From Streptomyces sp. H27-C3 (GTDB taxonomy: Bacteria > Actinomycetota > Actinomycetes > Streptomycetales > Streptomycetaceae): 64,000 nucleotides of DNA. Within the stretch, counting starts at the first letter, position 1. The number at the start of each line of letters is the position of its first letter. The stretch spans positions 173,456 to 237,455 of the forward strand of contig NZ_JASITA010000008.1 of the NCBI RefSeq assembly GCF_030063415.1, read 5' to 3'. This document shows, piece by piece, positions 7,966 through 17,706 of this stretch. The position numbers were made by a program, and so were the translations under genes. The notes beneath the pieces are model-generated. The model was not told the origin of the DNA, searched no databases, and worked only from the letters and a program-made list of their open reading frames with translations.

Positions 7966-10518
7966 TCACGACACCTGAACGCCGATGAGGCAGGTGTCGT
8001 CGTCGGTGTCCGACTTGCTGAGGGAGAGCAGCCGGTCGAGCCGGCGTTCCAGGTCGGGGGCCGGGGCCTTCGCCGCGGCGAGCAGTTGCTCCAGGGAGTC
8101 GTGGACCTCCGTGTCCTTGCGTTCCACAAGGCCGTCGGTGTACATCAGCAGCGTGTCGCCCGGCTCCAGCTGAACTTCCGACTCCTCGTACTCCGCCTCG
8201 GGAAGAGCGCCCAGCAGGAGCCCGCCGAGCAGCGGGAGAGTGCTGGCGTCCTGCCCCCGCACCAGCACCGGAGGCAGATGGCCCGCCCTGGCCCAGCGCA
8301 GCACCCGGGTCTCCGGGTCGAAGAGGCCGCACACCGCGGTGGCGGTGACCTGTTCGGTGAGGTGATGGGCCACGATGTTCAGCCAGGACAGCAGCTGGCC
8401 GGGCCCCGCGCCGGTGACGGCGAGACCGCGCATGGCGTTGCGCAGGACCACCATGCTGGTGGCCGCCTCGATTCCGTGGCCGGCGATGTCCCCGACACAG
8501 AGCAGCATCCGCTTGGACGGCAGGACGACGGCGTCGTACCAGTCGCCGCCCACCAGCGACTCCGTCTCGGCCGGCCGGTAGCGTACGGCGATCCGCAGGC
8601 CGGGGGCGTCGAGCGGGCCCCGGGTCGGCGGCATGATGGCGTGCTGGAGCTGTAGGGTCAGCCGGTTGCGTTCGGCCGACTCCTGCTCGGTCTGCGCGAG
8701 TTGGTCACGGGTGGCGGCGAGCGCCACCTCGGTCCACTGCTGGGACGAGATGTCCTGATAGGCGCCGCGTACGGCCAGGAGCCGGTCGTCGGCGTCGAGA
8801 ACGGGCTCGGCGATGACCCGCATGTGCCGGGTCACTCCGTCGGGACGCGTCAGCCGGAAAGCCGTTGAGGTCGCGCGGCGGTGGTGGAGAACCGCCTGCA
8901 GGAAACGGCCGATGACCACGGCGTCGTCCGGGTGCGCGTGCTCACTGAGATCCTGCAGGGACACCGGCTCCGCGGTGGCCAACCGTCCGTACAGGGCGAA
9001 GAGTTGACTGTTCCAGGTGATCTCGCCCGTGACGAGGTTCTCCTCGAAACCGCCGATGCGGCCCAGGCGTTGGGCGTGCTGCAGCAGGCTGGCGAGCCTG
9101 GCCGTCTCGTCCTCGATGCGCCAGATGAGCAGGATGCTGTCGCCGTGCCGGCTGATGCTGAGATCGGCGACGGACGCGAGAGACACCTGGTCGACGAGGG
9201 CGGTCAGCGTCATCCGCCGGGCGCGGAAGGGCTCACCGGTGGCGTAGACGCGTTCGACCTTCTCGAAGAGCTCGCTGTCACCGGCGGCCGTGGGATAGGC
9301 CTCCAGCAACAGGGCGCCGTTGATGCTGCTGCGGGGGCGCCCCGCCGGATCCACGAAGTCACTGTTCACATGGCGGATCCGGAAGTCGCTGAGGTGCCCT
9401 TCCGCGTCGAGCTGCGGCGTGAGGACCAGCGCGGGGTCGTACAGCCCGTCGGCGAGGTCGACCAGCTCGAAGACATCGGCGGGAACGCGCGCCACTGGGG
9501 AGTGGACACCGGGGTCGGAGAGGCCTTCGAGGGTGTGGGCGCACAGCTCGGCCAGGGCTTCGATCTGGCGCGCGACGGCCGGCGGCTGAGGCGTGAGCGG
9601 CCGGGGCCAGCAGATCTCCAGTACGCCGTGGATGCGTCCGCCTGTTCCGGCAGGCAGGGCGATACGGCCACCGTCCGGTGTCTGCTTGTGGCCGATGGAG
9701 GGAATGCCCTGCTCCGCGAGCGAGGAGAAGTGGACGGTACGTCTCTCACTGAGTGCCTGCCGGGCGACCGTCGCCACACCGGGCGGTACGTACCGCCAGC
9801 GTCCCGCTTCGTCGGCGCTGAATCCGGCGTGCCCGCGGAGCGTGAGCGAGGCGTCCGAACTGGCGGTCCAGACGGCGACCGCGGTGGCTCCCAGCGGGGC
9901 GAGGGCGTGTTCGAGCAGGGACTCGGCGACGGCCTGGGTGTCCCCGGCGGCCAGCGCGGCGCTCTCGGCGGTGCGCAGGCGTACGGCGACGGACGAGCCG
10001 GCGTACCCGTCGTGCGTACCGTCGCCCACCGGGTCACTCGACCCGGTTCCCGAACCGTCTCCGGATCCGGCGCCCGCCCCGTCTTCAGGCCGGTCGCCCG
10101 ACCCGTCGCTCGCCGCGTCGCCGTTCGTCCGCCGGAAGAAGTCGTCGGCGACCTGGGCGACCTGGTCGCGGGCCGCCTGGTTGATGATGTCCGCGGCCCA
10201 CTCCACCTGGGACAGGCCCGTCTGTTCGGCGAGTTCCGCGAGCTGACGCGACGCCTGGGCCGGACCGCACCCCAGCCGCTCGATCAGAATGCCCTTGGCG
10301 AGTTCGATCAGGGCGCGGCCGTCGGCCGCGGCGTGCGCGGCGCGTACTTCCTCGCGCAGCCGCGCGACCGTGGCGGCGAGGCGTCCGACTGCGGAGTCCT
10401 GGCCCGGCACGGCATCCCGGGTCTCCGGGGACCCCGCAGGACCGCGGTCCCGGCGGGGGCGGGGTGCCGGCAGCGCGCTGTCCGCGACAACATCTCCATG
10501 GTGTTCAGGAGTGCTCAT
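7966..10518 (-). CDS. RsbU-like PP2C (SpoIIE) phosphatase with ANTAR-like, GAF and PAS domains
   Basis: 850 aa. In order: a low-complexity N-terminus; an ANTAR-like helical segment (about 60-130; LIELAKGILIERLGCGPAQA); an Asp/Gly/Ser linker; a GAF-like domain (about 190-345); PAS-like domains (about 360-610); and a C-terminal SpoIIE/PP2C phosphatase with metal-binding motifs GGDWYDAV, CVGDIAGHGIEA and LLMYTDGLVER. Such proteins dephosphorylate STAS anti-anti-sigma factors and so release a sigma factor. The ATG at 10518 starts 14 bp after the stop of the hybrid kinase gene with AGGGGTGAG as ribosome binding site, so the two are cotranscribed. ANTAR is normally an RNA-binding module at the C-terminus, so its place here is unusual. 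Confidence 0.88.
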   Translation of the reverse strand: MSTPEHHGDVVADSALPAPRPRRDRGPAGSPETRDAVPGQDSAVGRLAATVARLREEVRAAHAAADGRALIELAKGILIERLGCGPAQASRQLAELAEQTGLSQVEWAADIINQAARDQVAQVADDFFRRTNGDAASDGSGDRPEDGAGAGSGDGSGTGSSDPVGDGTHDGYAGSSVAVRLRTAESAALAAGDTQAVAESLLEHALAPLGATAVAVWTASSDASLTLRGHAGFSADEAGRWRYVPPGVATVARQALSERRTVHFSSLAEQGIPSIGHKQTPDGGRIALPAGTGGRIHGVLEICWPRPLTPQPPAVARQIEALAELCAHTLEGLSDPGVHSPVARVPADVFELVDLADGLYDPALVLTPQLDAEGHLSDFRIRHVNSDFVDPAGRPRSSINGALLLEAYPTAAGDSELFEKVERVYATGEPFRARRMTLTALVDQVSLASVADLSISRHGDSILLIWRIEDETARLASLLQHAQRLGRIGGFEENLVTGEITWNSQLFALYGRLATAEPVSLQDLSEHAHPDDAVVIGRFLQAVLHHRRATSTAFRLTRPDGVTRHMRVIAEPVLDADDRLLAVRGAYQDISSQQWTEVALAATRDQLAQTEQESAERNRLTLQLQHAIMPPTRGPLDAPGLRIAVRYRPAETESLVGGDWYDAVVLPSKRMLLCVGDIAGHGIEAATSMVVLRNAMRGLAVTGAGPGQLLSWLNIVAHHLTEQVTATAVCGLFDPETRVLRWARAGHLPPVLVRGQDASTLPLLGGLLLGALPEAEYEESEVQLEPGDTLLMYTDGLVERKDTEVHDSLEQLLAAAKAPAPDLERRLDRLLSLSKSDTDDDTCLIGVQVS

Positions 10519-10532
10519 AGTGCTGCTCACCC

Positions 10533-13500
10533 CTAGCGGTCGTTCAGCCATCGGCTGACACAGGCGATCAGGTCGTTGGCGTCCACCGGCTTGGTGACGT
10601 AGTCGCTCGCCCCGGAGGCGAGACTCTTCTCCCGGTCGCCCGGCATCGCCTTCGCGGTGACCGCGATGATGGGGATACCGGCGTGCTCGGGCATCTGCCG
10701 GATCTCGGCGGTGGCCTCGTACCCGTCCATCTCCGGCATCATCACATCCATCAGGATCAGGTCGATGTGCGGATGCCGGGCGAGTGCCTCGATCCCCTTC
10801 CGGCCGTTCACGGCGTGCAGGACCTGGATGTCGTGCAGTTCCAGGATGCCGCTGAGGGCGAAGAGGTTGCGGGCGTCGTCGTCGACGACGAGCACGGTAC
10901 GGCCGCGCAGCCCGGCATCGATGTTGAGCGGCGTCTGCCGGTGCGTCTCCTCGGTCCTGACCAGGGGCACCACCGCGCCCGGCTGCTCGGCGGACAGATG
11001 CAGCGCGATGCGTTCGCGCAGCTCGTCGAGGCTGGACAGCAGCTCCAACGGCCGCCTGCGGGCCCGTGACTGGAGTGCCTGCTCGTGCGCCGCGTCCAGG
11101 CGCCGGTTGTTGTGCGCGAGCACGGGGACGGACCGCAGCGCGGGGTCGCCGTCCATCGTGTCCAGGAACCGCAGCGCTTCGCCGTCGGCCATGTCCAGCT
11201 CCAGCACCACGCAGTGGAACGGCTCGGTGGCCAGGGCGCCGGCGGCCTCCTGCGGGCCCACCGCCGCGATGACCTCGATGTCCTCGCGGGCGGTGAGGTC
11301 GTGACCGCCGGTGAGTTCGGCGACGGCGCTCTCGGCGACGAGGGAGAGCAGTCCGCGTGGGCGCTGCTCGATGACGAGGAGGCGGCGCGGTTGCCGTGGC
11401 TGCGCGGGCGCGGCGGCCGGGGCCCGCTGCTCGCTCCCCGGCTCATCGCCGTCCTCGCCGGTCCCCGCCGGATGGGCGGTGCCGTCCGGGGTGTGCTCCC
11501 TGAAGTCGGCGCGGGCGACGGGCAGATAGAGCGTGAAGGAGCTGCCCTGGCCTGGTGCGCTCTCGGCCGTGAGCGCGCCGCCGAGCAGATGGGCGATCTC
11601 ACGGCTGATGGACAGCCCCAGACCGGTGCCCCCGTACTTGCGGCTGGTCGTGCCGTCCGCCTGCTGGAACGCCCCGAAGATGGTCTTCAGCTGCTGCTGC
11701 GCGATGCCGATCCCGCTGTCCTTGACGCGGAAGGCCACGACGGCGCCGCCGCGGTGGACCACGCCGGGAAGCTCGTTGTCGGCCGCCGGTTCGATACGCA
11801 GTTCCACCCGGCCGCGCTCGGTGAACTTCACCGCGTTGGAGAGCAGGTTCCGCAGGACCTGTCGCAGCCGGGAGTCGTCGGTGAGCAGATCCACCGGCAC
11901 GCCGGGTGCGGTGGTGATCGTGAAGTCGAGGCTCTTCTGCGTGGTCATCGGCCTGAACGTGGCCTCGACGTAGTCCAGGAGCTGGCGCACGGCGACGCGC
12001 TCCGGATGGATGTCCATCTTGCCCGCCTCGACCTTGGACAGGTCGAGGATGTCATTGATCAGCTGAAGCAGATCGGACCCCGCCGAGTGGATGATGCCCG
12101 CGTACTCGACCTGCTTGGAGGTGAGGTTGCGGTTCGGGTTCTGGGCGAGCAACTGGGCAAGGATCAGCAAGCTGTTGAGCGGGGTCCGCAGTTCGTGGCT
12201 CATGTTGGCCAGGAACTCCGACTTGTACTTGGACGCCAGCGACAGCTGCTGGGCGCGGTCCTCCAGCTCCTGCCGCGCCTGCTCGATCTCCAGGTTCTTG
12301 CCCTCGATGTCGCTGTTCTGGGCGGCCAGCAGCGCGGCCTTCTCCTCCAACTCCGCGTTGGAACGCTGGAGTTCTTCCTGCTGGTCCTGCAACTCTCCAG
12401 AGCGGGACTGGAGTTCTTCAGCGAGCCGCTGTGATTCGTCGAGCAGTTCATCGGTGCGGGCGTTGGCCACGATGGTGTTGACGTTGACGCCCACCATCTC
12501 CATGAGCTGTTCCAGGAAGTCCCGGTGGACGGCGGTGAACGCCGTGAACGAGGCCAGCTCGATGACGCCGAGCACCTGGTCGTCGACGACGATCGGCAGC
12601 ACGATCAGGCTGCCGGGTGTCGTCCGGCCGAGCCCCGACGAGATGGACACATAGTCGCCGGGCACGCCGTCGGCGGCGATGGTCCGGCGGCTGCGTGCCG
12701 CCTGGCCCACCAGGGATTCCCCCAGCTTGAAGCGCTGGGGTCCGGTGCTTCCCGCAGGGCGCCCGTACGAGCCGACGAGCCTGAGCTCGGTGCCGTCCAG
12801 GGTCTCTTCCGCGAGGTAGAAGGCGCCGTACTGGGCGGAGACGAGCGGGGTGAGCTCGTCCATGACCAGCTCACCGACCACGGCCAGATCGCGGTGGCCC
12901 TGCATCAGGCCTGAGATCCGGGCCAGGTTGGACTTCAGCCAGTCCTGTTCCTGGTTGGCCCGGGTTGTCTCGCGCAGCGAGCCGACCATCGAGTTGATGT
13001 TGTCCTTCAGCTCCGCGACCTCGCCGGAGGCGTCGACGGTGATGGACCGCGTCAGGTCGCCCTCGGCGACGGCGCTGGCGACTTCGGCGATGGCCCGCAC
13101 CTGGCGGGTGAGGTTGCCCGCCAGCTCGTTCACGTTCTCGGTGAGGCGCTTCCAGGTGCCGGACACGCCCTCGACCTCGGCCTGACCGCCGAGGCGGCCC
13201 TCGCTGCCCACCTCGCGGGCCACGCGGGTGACTTCGGCGGCGAACGCGGACAGCTGGTCGACCATCGTGTTGATGGTGGTCTTCAGCTCCAGGATCTCGC
13301 CGCGGGCGTCGACGTCGATCTTCTTCGACAGGTCCCCGTTGGCGACGGCGGTGGTGACCAGGGCGATGTTGCGGACCTGCCCGGTCAGGTTGTTCGCCAT
13401 GGAGTTGACGTTGTCGGTGAGGTCCTTCCAGGTGCCGGCGACGTTCGGCACCCGCGCCTGACCGCCGAGCCGCCCCTCGGTGCCGACCTCGCGCGCGACG

Positions 13501-14837
13501 CGGGTCACCTCGTCGGCGAACGCGGACAGGGTGTCGACCATCGTGTTGATGACCTCGGCCAGCGCGGCGACCTCGCCCTTCGCCTCGACGGTGATCTTGC
13601 GTGAAAGGTCGCCGCGCGCCACGGCGTTGGCGACGTCGGCGATGGAACGCACCTGGCCCGTCAGGTTGGAGGCCATCACATTGACGTTGTCGGTGAGGTC
13701 CTTCCAGGTGCCGGAGGCGCCCCGGACCGTCGCCTGACCGCCGAGGTTGCCCTCGGTGCCCACTTCGCGGGCGACGCGGGTGACCTCATCGGCGAACGCG
13801 GACAGCTGGTCGACCATCGTGTTGATGGTCTCCTTCAGCTCCAGGATCTCCCCGCGCGCGTCCACCCGGATCTTCTGGGTGAGGTCTCCCTGCGCGACGG
13901 CCGTGGTGACCTCGGCGATGGAACGCACCTGCGCCGTCAGGTTGTCGCCCATGACATTGACCGACTCGGTGAGGTCCTTCCAGGTACCGGAGACGCCCTT
14001 GACGTCGGCCTGACCGCCGAGCCGTCCCTCCGTACCGACCTCACGGGCCACCCGGGTGACCTCGTCGGCGAACGCGGACAGCTGGTCGACCATCGTGTTG
14101 ATGGTCTCCTTCAGCTCCAGGATCTCCCCGCGCGCGTCCACGTCGATCTTCTGCGACAGATCGCCCTGGGCGACCGCCGTGGCGACCTGCGCGATGGAGC
14201 GCACCTGCGCGGTCAGGTTGCCCGCCATGAAGTTCACGGAGTCGGTCAGGTCGCGCCAGGTGCCGGAGACGCCCTTGACGTCGGCCTGGCCGCCGAGCCG
14301 TCCGTCGGTGCCCACTTCGCGGGCGACGCGGGTGACCTCATCGGCGAACGCGGACAGCTGGTCGACCATCGTGTTGATGGTCTCCTTCAGCTCCAGGATC
14401 TCGCCCCGGGCGTCCACGTCGATCTTCTGCGACAGATCGCCGCGGGCGACGGCCGTCGCCACATGGGCGATGTCGCGGACCTGGGTGGTGAGATTGCCCG
14501 CCATCGCGTTCACCGAGTCGGTGAGGTCCGCCCAGGTGCCGGAGACCCCCGGAACCTCGGCCTGGCCGCCCAGCGTTCCTTCGGTGCCGACCTCGCGCGC
14601 GACCCGGGTCACCTCGGACGTGAACAGTGACAGCTGATCGACCATGCCGTTGAACACGGTGGCGATCTCGCCGAGCAGCCCGTCCGTCTCATCGGGCAGC
14701 CGCGTGCCGAAGTCCCCGTCACGCACCGCGGTGAGTCCGTCGAGCAACTGCCGAAGTTCCGGCTCCCCCACCTTGGCGGTTCCCCGCGACCGTGCCCGCT
14801 GTACTGGACGCGAGTTCTCGACTGTCGTCTCAGCCAT
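10533..14837 (-). CDS. Multi-HAMP hybrid histidine kinase with GAF and receiver domain
   Basis: About 1434 aa with no transmembrane segment, so cytoplasmic. Residues about 20-660 are seven HAMP units of 92 residues each, with repeated [18 protein letters not shown] and [16 protein letters not shown]. Then come a GAF-like domain, a coiled coil, HisKA with H-box SHELRTPLN, HATPase with DSGIGIA and GGTGLGLSI, a degenerate receiver-like segment and a C-terminal receiver ([37 protein letters not shown]). Stacked-HAMP hybrid kinases act in osmotic and developmental control in Streptomyces and fungi. The ATG at 14837 is chosen because GAGG is 6 nt upstream. Confidence 0.9.
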   Translation of the reverse strand: MAETTVENSRPVQRARSRGTAKVGEPELRQLLDGLTAVRDGDFGTRLPDETDGLLGEIATVFNGMVDQLSLFTSEVTRVAREVGTEGTLGGQAEVPGVSGTWADLTDSVNAMAGNLTTQVRDIAHVATAVARGDLSQKIDVDARGEILELKETINTMVDQLSAFADEVTRVAREVGTDGRLGGQADVKGVSGTWRDLTDSVNFMAGNLTAQVRSIAQVATAVAQGDLSQKIDVDARGEILELKETINTMVDQLSAFADEVTRVAREVGTEGRLGGQADVKGVSGTWKDLTESVNVMGDNLTAQVRSIAEVTTAVAQGDLTQKIRVDARGEILELKETINTMVDQLSAFADEVTRVAREVGTEGNLGGQATVRGASGTWKDLTDNVNVMASNLTGQVRSIADVANAVARGDLSRKITVEAKGEVAALAEVINTMVDTLSAFADEVTRVAREVGTEGRLGGQARVPNVAGTWKDLTDNVNSMANNLTGQVRNIALVTTAVANGDLSKKIDVDARGEILELKTTINTMVDQLSAFAAEVTRVAREVGSEGRLGGQAEVEGVSGTWKRLTENVNELAGNLTRQVRAIAEVASAVAEGDLTRSITVDASGEVAELKDNINSMVGSLRETTRANQEQDWLKSNLARISGLMQGHRDLAVVGELVMDELTPLVSAQYGAFYLAEETLDGTELRLVGSYGRPAGSTGPQRFKLGESLVGQAARSRRTIAADGVPGDYVSISSGLGRTTPGSLIVLPIVVDDQVLGVIELASFTAFTAVHRDFLEQLMEMVGVNVNTIVANARTDELLDESQRLAEELQSRSGELQDQQEELQRSNAELEEKAALLAAQNSDIEGKNLEIEQARQELEDRAQQLSLASKYKSEFLANMSHELRTPLNSLLILAQLLAQNPNRNLTSKQVEYAGIIHSAGSDLLQLINDILDLSKVEAGKMDIHPERVAVRQLLDYVEATFRPMTTQKSLDFTITTAPGVPVDLLTDDSRLRQVLRNLLSNAVKFTERGRVELRIEPAADNELPGVVHRGGAVVAFRVKDSGIGIAQQQLKTIFGAFQQADGTTSRKYGGTGLGLSISREIAHLLGGALTAESAPGQGSSFTLYLPVARADFREHTPDGTAHPAGTGEDGDEPGSEQRAPAAAPAQPRQPRRLLVIEQRPRGLLSLVAESAVAELTGGHDLTAREDIEVIAAVGPQEAAGALATEPFHCVVLELDMADGEALRFLDTMDGDPALRSVPVLAHNNRRLDAAHEQALQSRARRRPLELLSSLDELRERIALHLSAEQPGAVVPLVRTEETHRQTPLNIDAGLRGRTVLVVDDDARNLFALSGILELHDIQVLHAVNGRKGIEALARHPHIDLILMDVMMPEMDGYEATAEIRQMPEHAGIPIIAVTAKAMPGDREKSLASGASDYVTKPVDANDLIACVSRWLNDR
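12970..14650 (-). repeat. 276-bp tandem repeats encoding HAMP units
   Basis: The block containing GACCATCGTGTTGATG recurs with an exact 276-bp period near 13260, 13536, 13812, 14088 and 14364, with diverged end copies near 12984 and 14640. DNA identity between inner copies is high, so recombination could change the number of units. Confidence 0.85.
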
Positions 14838-15056
14838 GCCCATCCTCGTTGCGCTCCCCGGGCGCCCTGCCGAAGACAGGACACCACCACGGCCCGCGAG
14901 CGGGGCCGCCCCCTGCACCGTAGAACCACGATCGCGGACCGTCATCCAGTCATGGATCGTTGCCCTACGACAAATGTACGAGGCAGATTACCCCGGCACC
15001 CCCTGGAAACGGTACTGAACCCCGAACGGTCCACAGGCGAACCCGCGGAAACCGGG

Positions 15057-16025
15057 CTAGCGGTTGCCGGAGCGCGGGGGCGTGCGGTCGAGGTAGAACC
15101 GGGTGGTGGTCCCGTTCTCCGTCGTGTGGGTGCGCACCAGGTCACTCACATGGTTGACCAGCAGCAGGCCACGACCGCCGGGACGGGTCGGCGGGGGAAG
15201 CCGCCGGCCCGCGAGCGGGTCGGTGAGATGGCCCCGGTCGTACACCTCGCACACGACCTGGCCGTCCTCGGCCCAGATACGCAGGGTGCCGGTACCGCCG
15301 CCGTGGATCACGCTGTTGGTGGTCAACTCGGCCACCGCCAGGGCCAGATCGTCGAGACGCTCGTCGACCAGCCCCAGGTCGGCGGCCAGCCGGGTCGCGA
15401 ACGTGCGGACGTCGGGCAGCAGCCGGCCGTCGAAGGCGAAGGCGGGCACCCCCGGCGGCCGCGGAAGCGGCTGGTTGTACGCCGCCACGGTGCGGTCGGG
15501 AGCATAGGCCGTACTGGGCCGCTCGACCGCGTCCTCTATGAGCACCGGGTGGGTGGCGTGAGCGTCGGCGAGGACCTGCTCGTCGAGCCGTGTGACGTCG
15601 TACGGACACAGGATGGTCGCCGCCCGGTCGCGGAAGGCGTCATTGATCAGCGCCTCGTGCTGGACGCAGGCGGGGTACTCGGCCTGATTGCGGCCGGGCC
15701 AGATCGGCTCGCCGATGATCCGCACCCGGCTGCCGGGGTGGGCGTCGGCGAAGGTGCGCAGCACGCGGGGGATGATCCGCCCCGGGTTGCGACCGGCCTG
15801 CGCCATGTCGATCATGCGGACCTTCCCGGCCCGGTCGCCGAGCTCGACCGACAGCAGGTCGAGGCGCGGCCGGGGGACGGCGACGGCCACCGGTTCACCC
15901 GCGGCCAGTCCGGCGTCGATGAACGGCAGGGTGCCCGCGAGGTAGGTGTCGTCGTCCCGGTAGAAGAGGGCCGGGTGTACGAACGACTCGTCCGTCGCCG
16001 TCGCCGGCGCTGCGCCGGTCGTCAT
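15057..16025 (-). CDS. Anti-sigma-factor-like protein: MEDS domain plus HATPase
   Basis: 322 aa. The N-terminal 190 residues match the MEDS sensory domain (FVHPALFYRDDDTYLAG, IIGEPIWPGRNQAEYPACVQHEALIN, ILCPYDV). The C-terminal part is an RsbW-type HATPase with the N-box in LALAVAELTTNSVIHGG and the GRGLLLVNHVSD motif. This family (RsbA-like) holds a sigma factor or a STAS partner. The ATG overlaps the stop of the STAS gene (ATGA), so the two products are made together. The MEDS domain is thought to sense redox or small ligands; no ligand can be read from sequence. Confidence 0.87.
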   Translation of the reverse strand: MTTGAAPATATDESFVHPALFYRDDDTYLAGTLPFIDAGLAAGEPVAVAVPRPRLDLLSVELGDRAGKVRMIDMAQAGRNPGRIIPRVLRTFADAHPGSRVRIIGEPIWPGRNQAEYPACVQHEALINDAFRDRAATILCPYDVTRLDEQVLADAHATHPVLIEDAVERPSTAYAPDRTVAAYNQPLPRPPGVPAFAFDGRLLPDVRTFATRLAADLGLVDERLDDLALAVAELTTNSVIHGGGTGTLRIWAEDGQVVCEVYDRGHLTDPLAGRRLPPPTRPGGRGLLLVNHVSDLVRTHTTENGTTTRFYLDRTPPRSGNR

Positions 16026-16372
16026 CCCGTCACCTCAATCGTCGCCAGGTCCGGCCAGAACATGTCCAACGTCCGCCGCAGCGAGGGCGGCGGGCGCTCG
16101 ATGACCATCCGCCGGCCGACCCCACGGCTCAGGGCCGTCGCGGCCAGCGTGCTGGCCCCGGCCACATCGACGAAGGTCAGACCGGCCAGGTCCAGATAGA
16201 CGTCCTCCTGACGGTCGGCCAGGACATCCAGCGCGCTCGCCCATGTCTGGTGTGTGGTCAAGCTGACCTCCCCCGCAGCGCTCAGTCCGGACCGGTTCGC
16301 CAGCGGGCGGACCTCAAGCTCGGCCGGGGGCGACGAGTGCGCCTCCCCGGCTGTCGTGCGTGAACGCTTCAC
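16022..16372 (-). CDS. STAS-domain protein (anti-anti-sigma-like)
   Basis: 116 aa with a GTG start. The STAS fold is clear in residues 30-112 (VYLDLAGLTFVDVAGASTLAA). The normal phosphorylation motif D-S/A-S/T-G reads D-V-A-G here, so the serine or threonine phosphorylated by RsbW-type kinases is absent. It is translationally coupled to the MEDS/HATPase gene and divergent from the sigma factor gene 228 bp away. It could still bind the ATPase partner constitutively, or be controlled without phosphorylation. Confidence 0.87.
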   Translation of the reverse strand: MKRSRTTAGEAHSSPPAELEVRPLANRSGLSAAGEVSLTTHQTWASALDVLADRQEDVYLDLAGLTFVDVAGASTLAATALSRGVGRRMVIERPPPSLRRTLDMFWPDLATIEVTG

Positions 16373-16600
16373 CAGACCCCCCGGATGCCGTCACGTTGTC
16401 ACATCGGCTCATTATCGCCCACGCCCGCACCCGAATGGCCAGGCGCGGGGCACGTCCCGCTCGCCGCCACGGCAGCAGCCTCAGCCGCGAAGGCACGTGA
16501 TCAAAAAAAGATCGGGAAATGACAGCGGAAAGAGAATGGGGCCGGGATTCGGGGGCACACGCGGTTCGGCAACCTCCCCGACGATCTCAAAGGTGATGAC

Positions 16601-17497
16601 GTGTCCATACCCACGCAGTCCGCAGGGCTGTCCCTCACCTCTGCCGCGTCCTCGGCCGCCGACGAGCGACTGGTCGGTGGACTGCCGTGGATCGAGGACG
16701 CCGGGAAGATCGCACCGAAGGACGCCAGGGAGCTGTCGAAGCTCTTCTTCGACCAGTTGCAGGTCCTCGAAGAGGGCACCCACGAGCACCAGTACGCCCG
16801 CAACACCCTCATCGAGATGAACCTGTCCCTCGTCCGCTTCGCGGCGAACCGCTTCCGCAGCCGCGGCAACGAGGGCATGGAGGACATCGTCCAGGTCGGC
16901 ACGATCGGTCTGATCAAGGCCATCGACCGGTTCGACCTGTCCCGCGAGGTCGAGTTCCCCACCTTCGCCATCCCGTACATCATCGGCGAGATCAAGCGGT
17001 TCTTCCGTGACACCACCTGGGCCGTCCACGTTCCGCGCCGCCTTCAGGAGCTGCGCGTCGAGCTGGCCAAGGCCAAGGAGCAGCTGGCGGTCACGCTGGA
17101 CCGCAACCCCACCGTCGCCGAGCTCGGCGCGCACCTGGAGCTGAGCGAGGACGAGGTCATCGAGGGACTGGTGGCGTCCAACGGCTACACGGCCGGCTCG
17201 CTCGACGTGTCCGCGGACGGCGGTGACGACGGCCCGGTGAACAAGAGCGGCCGCACATACGCCGACTCCATGGGCGACTACGACCCGGCGATGGAACTGG
17301 TCGAGGACTTCCAGACCCTCGCCCCGCTCCTCGGCGCACTCGACGAGCGCCGCCGCAGCATCGTGGAGATGCGCTTCGGTCAGGAAATGACCCAGGCGCA
17401 GATCGGCGAGAAGCTCGGAGTCTCACAAATGCAGGTCTCCCGCCTCCTGACCGGCACCCTGGCCACCCTCAGGGCCGGCATGCTCACCGAGGACTGA
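16601..17497 (+). CDS. RNA polymerase sigma factor, SigB/SigF/SigG subfamily
   Basis: 298 aa with a GTG start 8 nt after AAGGTGATG. Region 2 (LIEMNLSLVRFAANRFRSRG, MEDIVQVGTIGLIKAIDRFD), region 3 (WAVHVPRRLQELR) and region 4 with its HTH (MTQAQIGEKLGVSQMQVSRLL) are all present; length is normal for group 3 SigB-type factors. Streptomyces has many such paralogues for stress and development, so no letter is assigned. The divergent STAS and MEDS/HATPase genes and the phosphatase/kinase pair further on suggest partner switching. A terminator follows. Confidence 0.93.
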   Translation: MSIPTQSAGLSLTSAASSAADERLVGGLPWIEDAGKIAPKDARELSKLFFDQLQVLEEGTHEHQYARNTLIEMNLSLVRFAANRFRSRGNEGMEDIVQVGTIGLIKAIDRFDLSREVEFPTFAIPYIIGEIKRFFRDTTWAVHVPRRLQELRVELAKAKEQLAVTLDRNPTVAELGAHLELSEDEVIEGLVASNGYTAGSLDVSADGGDDGPVNKSGRTYADSMGDYDPAMELVEDFQTLAPLLGALDERRRSIVEMRFGQEMTQAQIGEKLGVSQMQVSRLLTGTLATLRAGMLTED

Positions 17498-17514
17498 CCT
17501 GCCCCCACAGCCGA

Positions 17515-17560
17515 AAAAGAGGCCCCCGACCCGCGGAAGCGCGGGTCGGGGGCCTCTTTT
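17515..17560 (+). terminator. Rho-independent terminator of the sigma factor gene
   Basis: A perfect 21-bp stem (17515-17535 with 17540-17560) with a GAAG loop, preceded by A-rich and ending in T-rich sequence, lies 17 bp after the stop. It marks the end of the signalling block. Confidence 0.95.
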
Positions 17561-17706
17561 GGGGTCTGCCTCGGCTCCGGAGACGAACCGGGGCGGGGCT
17601 GATCGGGTTTGTTCTATGGGCCGGGTGGGTTGCAGAGCGGCATGGCGGGGCGGTCCGGCGTGTTCAGCGGGTCTACATCTCTTCGCCCCGAGAGCTAGGA
17701 GTACCT

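Noticed and set aside
8881..10536. 551-codon open frame opposite the phosphatase gene
   Set aside because: Complementary to clear GAF/PAS/PP2C coding sequence; composition and lack of motifs mark it as a shadow.
13260..14640. Regular 276-bp spacing considered as a CRISPR array or satellite
   Set aside because: The units are HAMP-coding repeats within one continuous frame. No CRISPR array or cas gene is visible in the window.
17606..17640. Possible SigB-type promoter (GTTT...GGGTGG) before the P450 gene
   Set aside because: The -10 part does not match GGGTA and the spacing is loose, so it cannot be told from background.
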